From contig NZ_JPVR01000081.1 of NCBI RefSeq assembly GCF_000772935.1, forward strand, positions 186,001 through 250,000: 64,000 nt of DNA, given 5' to 3'. The position numbers were made by a program, and so were the translations under genes. Under the pieces are notes generated by a model. The model did not search any database, was not told the DNA's origin, and worked only from the letters and a program-made list of their open reading frames with translations. This DNA is from Lysinibacillus boronitolerans JCM 21713 = 10a = NBRC 103108 (GTDB taxonomy: Bacteria; Bacillota; Bacilli; Bacillales_A; Planococcaceae). Positions 25,799-35,348 of this stretch are shown piece by piece (positions within the stretch are counted from its first letter, which is position 1; each line of letters starts with the position of its first letter).

Positions 25799-26640
25799 TT
25801 ATACGATTTTCATGTTTAATTCTCTAGTAGGGTTATAGAATTGTAACCATTTATCCGCTTCACTGACCATCCACGTTCCAAATTCATTTAAAAACAATAA
25901 CAAAACGTTCGTATCGATTATGGGTGTGATTGCATATTCAAGTGCCCTTCTCATGTCGCTTTCCTTGTCAGGGAAATATTCTGAGAACCGTTTATAGGCG
26001 GGGTATAAATCTCTTGTATAGGTGTTTTCCTTTGTTATGACAAGTGCAAGCCCTGCTCTTACTATAATTTTCATAATCCACTTACAACAATCTTTAATAT
26101 CCTCTCTATCCGAATTATCTTGAAGGTCATCACAGGCATTTTTTATTTGCCCCTGCAAATGAATAAGGTGGTCATTCGCTAAAGCCTCGTCCGCTTTATA
26201 TCTTGGTAATCGAGGTATTAAATCCTCTCCAAAAACACATATACTAGGTTTGGAGGATGAAACTAATGATTGAAAAAGATGTCGTATTTAAAATATCTTC
26301 TTTGCCGTATACACTTAGCTCAATCCCATCTACACAATGATGGTTTTGAGTTAATGCTTGTTCTACTTCCTTTATCCGCTTTACCTGCTGTTTTTTAGGA
26401 TTTTGCTTCGTAACCGCTATTGTGTCTAAGTCAGCTACTCCTTCAATCCCTATACCCTTTGGAATCGATCCCCTTATATATGCTATGTAAGTCATCTTGG
26501 AGAAGGGTGCGATACGTATGAATCACATCGTTGATGACAGGAAGAAAAATAGGGTTGATTTTATTCCAATCTGCATGATTAATTATGTATCCATCACTAT
26601 CCGTCACACATAAGCTTCCAATTGCTTTTATCGTGGTCAT
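25799..26640 (-). pseudogene. Nucleotidyltransferase-domain protein broken by two frameshifts
   Basis: Three overlapping minus-strand frames join into one protein of about 280 residues. Segment one starts at the ATG at 26640 (MTTIKAIGSLCVTDSDG; AAAAGGAGCGATGTA upstream) and ends near DDLHSIY. Segment two carries YIRGSIPKGIGIEGVADLDT, the GS...D-x-D core of the nucleotidyltransferase fold. Segment three runs from SSKPSICVFGEDLIPRLPRY to the stop at 25799. The first shift falls in a TATATA run (about 26474-26482), the second near 26252-26258. Both shifts are needed, so the gene is either inactive or carries two sequence errors. Confidence 0.75.
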
Positions 26641-26677
26641 TACATCGCTCCTTTTAGGTGACTGATTTGCTTAAAAA

Positions 26678-26712
26678 TAGGATAGCATGTCCTATACAAA
26701 CACACTATCCTA
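26678..26712 (-). terminator. Terminator of the topoisomerase gene
   Basis: Minus strand TAGGATAG / CTATCCTA stem enclosing a second small hairpin, followed by TTTTTAAG. It lies about 30 bp after the topB stop. Confidence 0.6.
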
Positions 26713-26744
26713 CTTTCATGTTGGAAGTCCTTTGAAACTATCAT

Positions 26745-28874
26745 TTACTTTTCTTTAAATTCAAATTCAATTTTTCCTTCTACCAAACGAAGGGCTGCAT
26801 TAAATTGTTTGCCATTCTTTGATTTAAAGCCTTTCATCATAGCTGTTTTCCCACTCTTACATAAATCATGGATGTTTTTTTCCGTTAGTTTTTTTCCTAA
26901 TAGCCTTTGTGGGAACGTTTGCTTACAACCATTTTTATAATTCGAACATCCGTAAAAGCTTTTACGAAAGCCTATTTTCCCTTCCTTACATGCTGGGCAC
27001 ATGGCAATATCTTTTACCACGGCTGGTTTAAACTGCTCCGCTTCAATTGTCAGTGCCTCTAACTGTTTAGGTACCTCTGCTATTAATTGATGAATAAACT
27101 TGCCTATGCTTTCAATAAAATGCTTAGCAGAGCCTTCTCCCTGACCAATTTTATGTAAGTATATTTCCCATTTAGCCGTCATGGATGGACTTGACAGTAA
27201 TGTCCCTTCAATTGCCTGACATAAAAGCCGGCCTTTCGATGTAATGCTCACGATATTTTTTCGTACGTCAATAAATCCATGCTTCTTAATCGTCTCGATA
27301 ATGCCACTCCGAGTTGCCTCCGTTCCAATCCCTTCAATCGATTTCAGCACCTCGATTTCCTCTTCATCCTCAACCGATTTACCACATGTTTTCATCATCG
27401 TAATGAGTTGGCCTTCTGTATAGGGCTTCGGAGGTGTTGTCGTGCCTTCTAGTATAGCAATCTTACTTTGTACCACCTCATCCTGGAAGACAACAGGTAA
27501 CGACTCCTCACGCGCCTGCACCTCCGTCTCATTTGAAAATAATTCCCTCCAGCCTTTGACAAGCTCTGTTTTCCCTACTGTTTTAAATTCTACATTTTTG
27601 ACATTCGTTAGAATCGTTTTTTCATCGTATTCATAATCCTGGTGAAACATAGCGAGTGTCGTATTGAGGATTTCAAAATAAATATTTCGTTCATCCGTAT
27701 TCATGGATTGCAACGCTTTTGCCGTCGGTATTTTTTTCGTTGGAATAATTGCATAGTGCTCCCCAACATTGGCACTGTCGACATAGCGCTTGTTCTTCCC
27801 TCGATTGATTGGCTGAAATGCTTTTCCCACGAGCTGCTGATAGTTTCCTAATGATTCATTTAAATAAGCAAACTCATTATGTGTAATGAGCTGTGAATCG
27901 GTACGTGGATAAGAAACGAGCTTTTTCTCATAAAGTGATTGCGTAAGTTTCAACACATAGGACGGACTGTATTTCCAACGTTTATTGGCAGCCGCTTGTA
28001 ATGTGGAAAGCGCATGGAGTTTAGGTGGTGCAATCCGCTTCGTTTTGTTCATAACACTTGTAATGAGGCCTGTATCATGCGGTTCAATCCCATGCTGTTG
28101 CAATAACTGCACTGCCTCTGCACGCTCTTTTGTCTTTAGCTTTGCCTTCCCTTTATACACACCATGTTGAGCTTTAAAAACCCCTTCGATTTCATAAAAT
28201 TTTTCAGGCTTAAACTGTTCAATTTCCTGCTGTCTTTTATAAATTAAATAGACGGTTGGCGATTGCACTCGTCCGATGGAGATGCTGCCCTTGAAGCCTT
28301 TTTTCTGCAACAGTAGCGTATAGAGGCGACTACAGTTCATACCTACTAACCAATCGCTAATTTGACGCGTTTTTGCTTCTTGATACATAAGCAAGTCCCG
28401 GTCATTATCTTGCATATGATTAAACCCTTTACGGATTTCCTCCACTTCTAATGAATTAATCCATAATCGTTTCACTGGCTTATTTACTTTTGTCATTTTC
28501 AAAAGGGAGTAGAAGATATTTGAACCCTCACGTTCACTATCACAGCAGTTATAAATCATCGTTACTTGGGGATCACTAAAGATTTTTTTGACTGCATTGA
28601 ATTGTGGATACATTTTAGAGACCACTTTATCTTCAAATTTTTGCGGAATGATCGGTAATGAAGCAAGCGACCATTTCTCCCATTCCTTTTGATATTCTTT
28701 CGGCTCCTTTAATTCAACAAGATGACCAACCGCCCAGGTAATAACTGCCCCATGAGGAAAAGTAGCACAGGGTTCCAGTTCAATAAAGGTTTTCTCTTTG
28801 TGCTTCACTTTAAAGGCGTCTGCATATGCTCTTGCTTGAGATGGTTTCTCTGCTAATATCGCAATTTTCCCCAT
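26745..28874 (-). CDS. topB: DNA topoisomerase III (type IA)
   Basis: 709 residues. The TOPRIM domain starts KIAILAEKPSQARAYAD and has CCDSEREGSNIF near residue 112, where the usual DxD is DxE. The catalytic Tyr322 is in LVSYPRTDSQLI. The C-terminus has a four-cysteine zinc ribbon (CPAC ... YGCSNYKNGC, about 630-655) and a tail with LGKKLTEKNIHDLCKSGKT. It cuts and passes single strands, acting in decatenation and recombination. The divergence in the acidic motif is more like TopB copies on mobile or secondary loci, so this may not be the only topoisomerase III of the genome. It stands alone. Confidence 0.9.
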   Translation of the reverse strand: MGKIAILAEKPSQARAYADAFKVKHKEKTFIELEPCATFPHGAVITWAVGHLVELKEPKEYQKEWEKWSLASLPIIPQKFEDKVVSKMYPQFNAVKKIFSDPQVTMIYNCCDSEREGSNIFYSLLKMTKVNKPVKRLWINSLEVEEIRKGFNHMQDNDRDLLMYQEAKTRQISDWLVGMNCSRLYTLLLQKKGFKGSISIGRVQSPTVYLIYKRQQEIEQFKPEKFYEIEGVFKAQHGVYKGKAKLKTKERAEAVQLLQQHGIEPHDTGLITSVMNKTKRIAPPKLHALSTLQAAANKRWKYSPSYVLKLTQSLYEKKLVSYPRTDSQLITHNEFAYLNESLGNYQQLVGKAFQPINRGKNKRYVDSANVGEHYAIIPTKKIPTAKALQSMNTDERNIYFEILNTTLAMFHQDYEYDEKTILTNVKNVEFKTVGKTELVKGWRELFSNETEVQAREESLPVVFQDEVVQSKIAILEGTTTPPKPYTEGQLITMMKTCGKSVEDEEEIEVLKSIEGIGTEATRSGIIETIKKHGFIDVRKNIVSITSKGRLLCQAIEGTLLSSPSMTAKWEIYLHKIGQGEGSAKHFIESIGKFIHQLIAEVPKQLEALTIEAEQFKPAVVKDIAMCPACKEGKIGFRKSFYGCSNYKNGCKQTFPQRLLGKKLTEKNIHDLCKSGKTAMMKGFKSKNGKQFNAALRLVEGKIEFEFKEK

Positions 28875-28928
28875 TAATCATCACATCTTCTTTACAATAT
28901 TTTAGTAGCTTTTTCTATAAAAACATAA

Positions 28929-28955
28929 AACTCAACTAATTAGATTAGTTGAGTT
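28929..28955 (-). terminator. Terminator after the esterase gene
   Basis: A 12-bp perfect stem, AACTCAACTAAT / ATTAGTTGAGTT, with a 3-nt loop, followed on minus by an imperfect T run (TTTTATGTTTTT). Confidence 0.75.
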
Positions 28956-29038
28956 GATGGTGAAATACCTTACTACTATTTTACTTTAAACCATATAAAA
29001 TAGCACTTACTAAAATCTTTGAGCTCTTTTAAAGCAAA

Positions 29039-30139
29039 TTATAAAGAATCAAAAATTTTCTTTACCCATTCAAGATACGCTCGCATATAGTATGCCTGCT
29101 TAAAGCCGTGATTCTGGCCCTCTGCTACAATCACAGTCACATCCGCGTCTGCGTTTCGTGCGGATTGAATATATTCCTGTGGACCTTTTACCCCGATTGC
29201 TAAATCCTTTGTCCCATAAGCTATAAACTGAGGTATATGAGCTGTTCTGAAATGCGTAGATAAATCTGTCTGCTGTAAGAGCTCTTCACGCTTTTCTGGA
29301 TTTCTAACATCTTCATCATTAAAAGAAGCAAAGAGCATGGGCACATTATAGCGATACGTCAATGCAGGGTAAATCATAGCAGCGGATGCTACTCGATCAT
29401 CAACTGCATCAATGGCATCAGGCTGATAACGAGCAGGAAACAGATTTTCACCCTGAATAAGGTTAATAAAGCTACCCGTCTGATAACCTCCAGCACTAAA
29501 ACCTATCAAACCAATTCGATCTGGATGGAGACCATATTCATTGGCATGATAACGTAGATAACGGACAGCACGCTGAACATCTAGCTGTGGAATAGGCCAC
29601 TCATAGGGATTGGAACGATAGTGGAGAACGAATGCATTTATACCTGCTTTATTTAATGATGCAGCTACTTCCTTTCCTTCCGCTGTTCCTCCATCCATTT
29701 CCTTAAAGCCATAACCACCACCTGGCATAATAATGACGGCACTGTCACTGTTCGCTACCGTATAAGGAATCAGATAGGGCGCTTCTTCATAGGTTGATTT
29801 TTCATAGCCCCCTTCAATCTCATGGATGTAGGTAAAGGTATCAATGGCCGCTTCATTGTCTTTATAGTCTTCCCCCACAATGCCAGTGGAAAATTTGAAT
29901 GTCGCCAAAAGTCTGTTAGGATTGCACTTAATATTCATATCGTCTAGCTTACTTCCCGAATGATTACCTGCCACTTCTTCTCCCCAAATCTCCACCTTGT
30001 TTTCAATATCCGCAACTGGCTTGCCTGGTTGATTCCCGAACGGATTAATCACAAGAATAGCGTATCCAATCCCCATAAACAAAGTCAGTATAGCTAGAAG
30101 GATTCCTACTATCTTGGCTATTTTCTTCGCTATCCTCAT
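29039..30139 (-). CDS. Membrane-anchored esterase/lipase (acetyl-esterase, BD-FAE-like)
   Basis: About 366 residues. One N-terminal membrane anchor (about 8-30) is followed by a secreted alpha/beta-hydrolase. IIMPGGGYGFK is the HGGG-like oxyanion motif and GFSAGGYQTG the nucleophile elbow (Ser near residue 220). Asp lies in AYGTKDLAI and His in GQNHGFKQAYY. The pattern is that of acetylxylan-esterase-like or cephalosporin-type short-chain esterases working outside the membrane. The ATG at 30139 has GGAGG eight bases upstream. The substrate is unknown. Confidence 0.75.
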   Translation of the reverse strand: MRIAKKIAKIVGILLAILTLFMGIGYAILVINPFGNQPGKPVADIENKVEIWGEEVAGNHSGSKLDDMNIKCNPNRLLATFKFSTGIVGEDYKDNEAAIDTFTYIHEIEGGYEKSTYEEAPYLIPYTVANSDSAVIIMPGGGYGFKEMDGGTAEGKEVAASLNKAGINAFVLHYRSNPYEWPIPQLDVQRAVRYLRYHANEYGLHPDRIGLIGFSAGGYQTGSFINLIQGENLFPARYQPDAIDAVDDRVASAAMIYPALTYRYNVPMLFASFNDEDVRNPEKREELLQQTDLSTHFRTAHIPQFIAYGTKDLAIGVKGPQEYIQSARNADADVTVIVAEGQNHGFKQAYYMRAYLEWVKKIFDSL

Positions 30140-30570
30140 TATCATAACCTCCATTAAATTGACTTATGTATCGTTGACTATCGAAATCTATATAAAAAAC
30201 TGGGTCCTCACTTAACTTACTTATAATTTCTGTGATGGTAATGTGTAAGATATATTCAGCTAAGCTCGATAAGGACCGTTATTTCCCTTCTCAACAGACA
30301 CACGTTTACTATTTATTATCTCGGGTAAAGGATTATTAATCTTTAGCTCATTCTTTAGTAATGAACGATTGAAGATTTTGTATAGCATCAATACAATGAT
30401 TTTCTAATGGATTAGAGGAAGCATGACGCATTCCTTACTAAAGAAATGCCTGAAGACCACAAATTTTAAAAAAACTGCATACGTACCTTGTAATGACGTA
30501 AACTATAAAAACACAACAATAATTCTTACGGAATAGAAGGTAGGTATTGTAAAAAAGAAGGAGAGATACG
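30140..30570. other. Intergenic stretch, nothing assignable
   Basis: 430 bp without a supported gene. A 27-codon minus-strand frame (MRHASSNPLENHCIDA..., start near 30429) has AAGGA abutting its start and no recognisable family, so I leave it uncalled. No structured RNA motif was recognised. Confidence 0.4.
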
Positions 30571-30678
30571 ATGTTTGATGAAGCTGCATATTTTATTTTT
30601 AGAGCGCTGTTAATTTTAACGGTTTTGGTTGTTGTAGTTGGAATCCCACTTGGTGAAACACTGATTAGAAAAAAATAA
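30571..30678 (+). CDS. 35-residue single-pass membrane protein
   Basis: The ATG at 30571 has AGAAGGAGAG upstream. The product MFDEAAYFIFRALL... has one hydrophobic helix (about 8-27) and a basic end, RKK. A terminator starts at the stop codon, so this is a complete small transcription unit. Function and family are unknown. Confidence 0.6.
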   Translation: MFDEAAYFIFRALLILTVLVVVVGIPLGETLIRKK

Positions 30679-30706
30679 AACTGCATCTAAATGGATGCAG
30701 TTTTTG
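30678..30706 (+). terminator. Rho-independent terminator of the 35-residue gene
   Basis: AACTGCATC / GATGCAGTT stem followed by TTTTT; begins at the stop codon. Confidence 0.85.
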
Positions 30707-30789
30707 ATTTTTATCCTACTTTGTGTCGATAAAAATTGGGATTGGTGAATTAGTAACCATATAGAACCCCATTCATACTATTATCCACC

Positions 30790-31614
30790 TTATGGGACTG
30801 TATTACTCATAACCGTCACAAAGCCGTTCAACGAGGCTGTATCAATTAATTGAAGTATTCCCAGTCTTGCGGTATCACTGTAGACATACCAATGATTTGC
30901 AGTAGTATCATGCACCAAAACCCCGCCCGAGTCCCCTGTTGAAAAATAAATATCGAACCGTTTGATACTATTCGAGTTTTGGTCTAAAAAATCAAATTGC
31001 GCATTTTTATCATAGCTCCCTACCGGAATGGGATGAGAATCCCAAGGATTATATGTAGGTGCTTCGATTTTACTTCCATTATTTTTTATAAAAGTATTAT
31101 AAATAGCTTCGTTATAACCATTCCCATTGATTTGCTGTACGACTCCGCCTAATGTCATATGATATTCGTATTGCAATGCTTTTACTTTTATACCATCAAT
31201 AAAGAGAGGCTGTGTCTCAACCGTTACTGTACCGTTTTTGTAAGTGATATTGCTGCCAAATGTTTCGGCAAGAAAACGCATCGGAACAAAAGTACGATTA
31301 TTCTTCATGTATGGCTCTACATCAAGCAGTTCTGTTTTACCGTTTTTCACCACTTGATTACTATTAAGTTTTAGTGTTACCTGTATATCGTTTTTAGTAA
31401 GTGTGATTTGAGCATCCGTCCATGTAACATTTACCCCTAAATTTTCACTAATTACACGTAAAGGAACCATTGTCCGATTACTTTTAACTTCTGGATTTAC
31501 ATCAGATGCAATTGTAACACCGTCAACTTTTATTTGAAAATCGGCTGCATATGCCGGTGACGAAGTCATGATTAGAATCAACCCAAGAAAAATTCCTGAG
31601 AACACTTTTTTCAA
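30790..31614 (-). CDS. Secreted protein with copper-amine-oxidase-N (stalk) domain
   Basis: 274 residues. A signal peptide ends near AYA-AD (residues 22-24). Two half-repeats of the copper amine oxidase N-terminal-like domain follow: NRTMVPLRVISENLGVNVTW near residue 46 and NRTFVPMRFLAETFGSNITY near residue 107. This domain is common in Bacillota surface proteins and is thought to bind the cell wall rather than copper. The C-terminal 130 residues show no known domain. The start is TTG with AAGGAG nine bases upstream. Stand-alone gene. Confidence 0.75.
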   Translation of the reverse strand: MKKVFSGIFLGLILIMTSSPAYAADFQIKVDGVTIASDVNPEVKSNRTMVPLRVISENLGVNVTWTDAQITLTKNDIQVTLKLNSNQVVKNGKTELLDVEPYMKNNRTFVPMRFLAETFGSNITYKNGTVTVETQPLFIDGIKVKALQYEYHMTLGGVVQQINGNGYNEAIYNTFIKNNGSKIEAPTYNPWDSHPIPVGSYDKNAQFDFLDQNSNSIKRFDIYFSTGDSGGVLVHDTTANHWYVYSDTARLGILQLIDTASLNGFVTVMSNTVP

Positions 31615-31741
31615 CTTTGAACACTCCTTTTCTCACTATTCTCCCCAAAAATACATTCCACTAAATATTTTACCATAAAAATCCACCTATATCGTTAAAC
31701 TATTCTGCTCTTTATTCAATCTACATGACTCATTAAAAGAA

Positions 31742-31769
31742 GACGCGTTTCGAAATAAACGCGTCCGAT
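31742..31769 (-). terminator. Terminator, member of a dispersed GACGCGTTT family
   Basis: A nine-bp stem, GACGCGTTT / AAACGCGTC, with a 6-nt loop, then CTTCTTTT on the minus strand. It follows a sigma/anti-sigma operon. The right arm with its extension (AAATAAACGCGTCCGATTG) recurs at other sites in the window. Confidence 0.7.
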
Positions 31770-31827
31770 TGTTAGATAAAGATACTGATGAAAATTATCA
31801 ACTAGAATTGATGTCCTTTCTAAAAAG

Positions 31828-32943
31828 CTAATAAATTCCCCTGCTAAAGGCTGGCTGCCAAATTCCTTGGGCATTTTTCTCCATATCTAGCTCTGTTGGT
31901 CCTTCAAGTGAAATAAATTTTACAACCCCTGTTGTATCTGTTTGTTGCTCAAACTCCGCATGTTCTAGCCCAGCAAAGAGGTTTGCAATAATAAGGCGAT
32001 TTATTTCCTTTGTAAACAACTCCTGACGTACGATTTTCGTTTTCTCATAATATCTTCGAACACTTTCTGTTTCTTCGTTCCTATTTGTTGTAAACAATGC
32101 TTCATATGTTTCATAATCTTTTTCAATATCACTCAATAAAAACATTTTAGTAATCGCTTGGGGTGTCATATTTTTTAACTTTTCAATATTATAATCCGCT
32201 TTAAAGGCATCAAAAACTTGCTGCTCCTGTTCAGTCAATTCAAATGTTAGCTCAAAATTTTGAAAGCCTACGACCTTACCGACTAATTGCCCCTCACTAA
32301 TTTTCATAATCGTATGGCCTTCGTCACTGTCATAGACAACAATTTCTTTTTCTTTCGCAGAAATCGATTTGTCATTGAATGGTGCTGGTCTTGTTCCAAA
32401 ATTATGAAAAAAGTAAGGATTCTTAAATGGGTCATTAATATCCTCTTTTTTTATTTGCTCATTTAATCCATGAACTTTTAATGGGGTATCCTCTACTAAA
32501 ATTTGCCCTTGCTTCATTGCTACATGATCATTCCCTAATCCTACTACAGTTGAAACGACAAGCCCATCCGTTCCATAAAAGGCAATATAATCGCCATACG
32601 TAATGGGGGCTTCCTTATCGATAATCATTGGCAAAAAATGCAGCATCCATTGTTCCCCAAGTAGATGGGCATATTTCGGTCTAATGATGTCTAAAGAGGA
32701 AACATCATCGACAATCGGTAATAGCTCATTTTGCTGACTTGCGGTTTGTAGGTTATTCTTTTGAGAAAATTCAACGAAAAGCATTAACCCAATAATGAAA
32801 CAAGCTGCAATAGAGACCGAGATGACCTGCCAGTTAAACTTTCTTTTTATGGGTTTCTTTTGCAATATGCGTTGCTTGATGTCGTTTGTAAATGGGGCAT
32901 CTTGTCGCAATTCTTCTTTTAGCTTGTCTTTAAATTCCTTCAT
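31828..32943 (-). CDS. Probable membrane anti-sigma factor
   Basis: 371 residues. A short cytoplasmic N-terminus (MKEFKDKLKEELRQDAPFTN) is followed by a basic stretch, one membrane helix (about 38-60) and a long extracellular domain without a known fold. It overlaps the ECF sigma gene by 14 bp, the standard arrangement for a cognate anti-sigma factor that holds the sigma at the membrane. No zinc-binding HxxxCxxC motif is present, as in RsiX/RsiV-like proteins. The activating signal is unknown. Confidence 0.7.
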   Translation of the reverse strand: MKEFKDKLKEELRQDAPFTNDIKQRILQKKPIKRKFNWQVISVSIAACFIIGLMLFVEFSQKNNLQTASQQNELLPIVDDVSSLDIIRPKYAHLLGEQWMLHFLPMIIDKEAPITYGDYIAFYGTDGLVVSTVVGLGNDHVAMKQGQILVEDTPLKVHGLNEQIKKEDINDPFKNPYFFHNFGTRPAPFNDKSISAKEKEIVVYDSDEGHTIMKISEGQLVGKVVGFQNFELTFELTEQEQQVFDAFKADYNIEKLKNMTPQAITKMFLLSDIEKDYETYEALFTTNRNEETESVRRYYEKTKIVRQELFTKEINRLIIANLFAGLEHAEFEQQTDTTGVVKFISLEGPTELDMEKNAQGIWQPAFSRGIY

Positions 32944-33427
32944 AAAATAGTGCCTCCAGCTCCTGATTTGTTTTCAACAATTCTCTCGCTCGACGAATCC
33001 TTGTACGAACGGTGTTTTGTGAGACATTTAATAAACTAGCAATTTCAGAAACATCAAATTCTTCATAATAAAACAGTACAATGACTTCCCTATAATGAAG
33101 TGGTAATGCAAAGACAATTTGCTTTAAAGTTGCAAAATCTTCAGTTGCTATATACGTTTGCTCCACAGATGGTTCAGTTCTGCCTAGTGGTAAAAGCTTT
33201 GAAATAAATGATTTTCTCTTTTGTTTTCGTAGTTCATCGTGACAGCAATTAATAGCGATACGGGTTAAATACGTTTTCAATGAAGCATCTTTTCTAAAAT
33301 CGTCTTTATGTAATAAGTACTTCATGAGCACGTCCTGTGTAATCTCCTCTGCAAGCTGAAAATCCTTCATATATAAATAGCTAAGATGATACAAATATTC
33401 ACCATATTGTTCTACGATTTGTTCCAA
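32930..33427 (-). CDS. ECF-type RNA polymerase sigma factor
   Basis: About 165 residues. Region 2 has YLYMKDFQLAEEITQDVLMKYL and region 4 has LPLHYREVIVLFYYEEFDVSEIASLLNVS with NTVRTRIRRARELL as recognition helix. A TTG at 33427 fits GAGGTGA seven bases upstream. A TTG at 33448 would add seven residues but lies only about seven bases after the likely transcription start. The promoter just upstream looks ECF-type, so it probably drives its own operon with the anti-sigma gene. Confidence 0.85.
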   Translation of the reverse strand: MEQIVEQYGEYLYHLSYLYMKDFQLAEEITQDVLMKYLLHKDDFRKDASLKTYLTRIAINCCHDELRKQKRKSFISKLLPLGRTEPSVEQTYIATEDFATLKQIVFALPLHYREVIVLFYYEEFDVSEIASLLNVSQNTVRTRIRRARELLKTNQELEALFYEGI

Positions 33428-33460
33428 CAACAACTCACCTCGTTTCAATCCTACTACTTA

Positions 33461-33487
33461 GACGCTCGTTTTCTAAAAAATTGTTCA
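33461..33487 (-). promoter_or_regulatory. Candidate ECF-type autoregulatory promoter
   Basis: Minus strand TGAACA (33487-33482), 17-bp spacer with a T run, then CGTC (33464-33461). This resembles the TGAAAC...CGTC promoters used by Bacillus ECF sigmas and lies directly before the sigma gene. Confidence 0.5.
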
Positions 33488-33615
33488 ATCTCCTGGAAAT
33501 ATTTTAGAGTAGCCTTTTTATCAAGATTGCAGTAGTATGCAATGCACTTCTAGATGATGCAACAATGCCTATGTAGTAGATGGGCTTACTCATAAGGGCT
33601 CTTTTCATGAAGAAA

Positions 33616-33645
33616 GACGCTTTCCTATTATTTCAGAAAAGCGTC
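33616..33645 (-). terminator. Terminator after the 167-residue lipoprotein
   Basis: GACGCTTT(TC) / GAAAAGCGTC imperfect stem followed on minus by TTTCTTC; 25 bp downstream of the lipoprotein stop codon. Confidence 0.6.
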
Positions 33646-33670
33646 CGAGAAAATCGTTATTCAACTATAA

Positions 33671-34174
33671 CTATAGTTCGTTCAAGAAGGACTGATCTTT
33701 GTTCGATTTGTTAAATAAATCTATTCTTTCTTTTATACTTTCGTTCCTGCTAATATCCCACCATTCAACGACCACATAAATCTCATGTATATCTTTCAGT
33801 GTAATAAAGTCACCGTTTTTATTGATGTATGGCCCTGCAATAGCACCAGTTGTATATTTTGCTATATTCGTCTCACCAGTAACTGAATCAGTATGAACTA
33901 CTGAATCATCACTCTCTATCACCACATGCGTTTCAAAATGGAAGAAATCTGTCATATACGCATTGACGTTTTTCATTTTTAAGGTCCCAAATCCTGCTTT
34001 AAAGTCTTCTGGTGTTATAGCAATTTCATAACCAGTTAGATTCCAGCTTTTACTTTCACCCATCAATAATAAATAATAAGTATTACCACCTTTTTGAGCA
34101 TTGCAGCCAGATAGTACAAAGAACGACACTATCAAATAAATGCAAGGTACTAAACCTTTTATATATTTCTTCAT
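33671..34174 (-). CDS. Hypothetical lipoprotein
   Basis: 167 residues. The signal sequence ends in LSGC (lipidated Cys at residue 24); the mature part shows no domain I recognise. Features include a tryptophan-rich C-terminal stretch (VVVEWWDISRNESIKERIDLF) and a FGTLKMKNVNAYMTD strand. It is likely a membrane-tethered surface protein of unknown role. It lies upstream of the ECF sigma operon, separated by a terminator. Confidence 0.6.
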   Translation of the reverse strand: MKKYIKGLVPCIYLIVSFFVLSGCNAQKGGNTYYLLLMGESKSWNLTGYEIAITPEDFKAGFGTLKMKNVNAYMTDFFHFETHVVIESDDSVVHTDSVTGETNIAKYTTGAIAGPYINKNGDFITLKDIHEIYVVVEWWDISRNESIKERIDLFNKSNKDQSFLNEL

Positions 34175-34280
34175 TCAATCCCCCTTTGAAAAATGAATGC
34201 TATTTAACTCTTTAAAAGAAAAAGACACGTTCCTAAATAAACGCACCCTTTTTTGGAATAAAAAATGAGTTACTCACTAT

Positions 34281-34787
34281 TCATAAACTTTTGTAGGCAA
34301 CTTGAACGATTTGTTGTTCACCATTCTTCTCAAAAAACTTATAATTTTCCATCCCAATTTTTTCTGCAACTTTTTGTGATGGAATATTTTTTAAGGTCGT
34401 ATATGAAAATATTTCAGAATAGCCCAAAACATTAAACGCATATTTCTTACAAGCAAACGCCGCTTCTGTAGCGTACCCCTTATTCCAATAGGCTTTAATA
34501 ATGTGAAACCCGATTTCAGGTAACCATACACCGTCAATGTTCTGCATGGTTATCCCACAATCACCGATAAATCGATCCCCTTCTTTTAAAACAACTGCCC
34601 ATAGTCCGTGATTATATTGCTTATAATTTTTCTCATTCCAGCTGATCCAATTTTTAACCTCTTCTTGATTAAAAGGATGCGGATAATATTGCATAGACTC
34701 TGGATCGGAAAGCACTTTTGATAATTCATGATGATCGTCCATTTTTAACGCTCTCAGGTATAATCGTTCCGTCTCGATAATCTTCAA
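34281..34787 (-). CDS. GNAT N-acetyltransferase (RimJ/RimL type)
   Basis: 168 residues of the GNAT fold. The N-terminus KIIETERLYLRALKMDD is typical of the RimJ/RimL branch, IGDCGITMQ is strand 4, and the acetyl-CoA loop is AYWNKGYATEAAFACKKYAF. The TTG at 34787 is preferred because AAAGGG lies at proper spacing; a GTG three codons upstream overlaps that site. The substrate is unknown; a small amine or a protein N-terminus is possible. Confidence 0.82.
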   Translation of the reverse strand: MKIIETERLYLRALKMDDHHELSKVLSDPESMQYYPHPFNQEEVKNWISWNEKNYKQYNHGLWAVVLKEGDRFIGDCGITMQNIDGVWLPEIGFHIIKAYWNKGYATEAAFACKKYAFNVLGYSEIFSYTTLKNIPSQKVAEKIGMENYKFFEKNGEQQIVQVAYKSL

Positions 34788-34878
34788 ACTACCCACCCTT
34801 TGCTTTTAATCTATTTTGCTACTATATTTCATTTAGATATACGCAGTACCTGCTTTTAGCACATTTGAAGCCAAAAAG

Positions 34879-35109
34879 TTACCCAAAGTAATGATGGACA
34901 CACCAAACAACAAGAAACATACTCGCTATCCCCCAAGCAGTGGTACTCCATATCCACCAAACTACAGCTTTAGCTTTTGATGAATTTCCCTCTTCTTCCA
35001 TATTCAACTTTATAAAAGCGACCTTACTTTCCATATCTTTTTTCATAGAAGCGAGCACAACAAATCCAATGATTATGAAACCAATAGTTACCCAAAGTAG
35101 TAGATCCAC
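34879..35109 (-). CDS. Small two-helix membrane protein
   Basis: 76 residues. Two membrane helices (about 2-21 and 53-73) enclose a charged cytoplasmic stretch (KKDMESKVAFIKLNMEEEGN). The GTG at 35109 has GGGAG seven bases upstream; the frame continues to 35160 without a better site. No family is recognised. Confidence 0.5.
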   Translation of the reverse strand: MDLLLWVTIGFIIIGFVVLASMKKDMESKVAFIKLNMEEEGNSSKAKAVVWWIWSTTAWGIASMFLVVWCVHHYFG

Positions 35110-35348
35110 CTTTACACTCCCTTTATAGAATTGAATTTCACCGCAATTTATTATAATCATTAGATTCTACAAAGATAACAATATACCTTGTGTTAATTCA
35201 AGTGTGTTTAAGTATATCATGTATTAAAATGCTGAAACTTAAAGTGCCAGAAGCTTTGTTTGGAAACTTTACTTAAATGATAAACACGCAAATGTAAGAT
35301 GTATTGCTTTACTCAACAATATGACCCTTAGATGAAAAGGAGCAAAAT

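Noticed and set aside
30345-30430. 27-codon minus-strand frame MRHASSNPLENHCIDAIQ...
   Set aside because: AAGGA directly abuts the ATG, and the peptide matches no family I know; evidence too thin.
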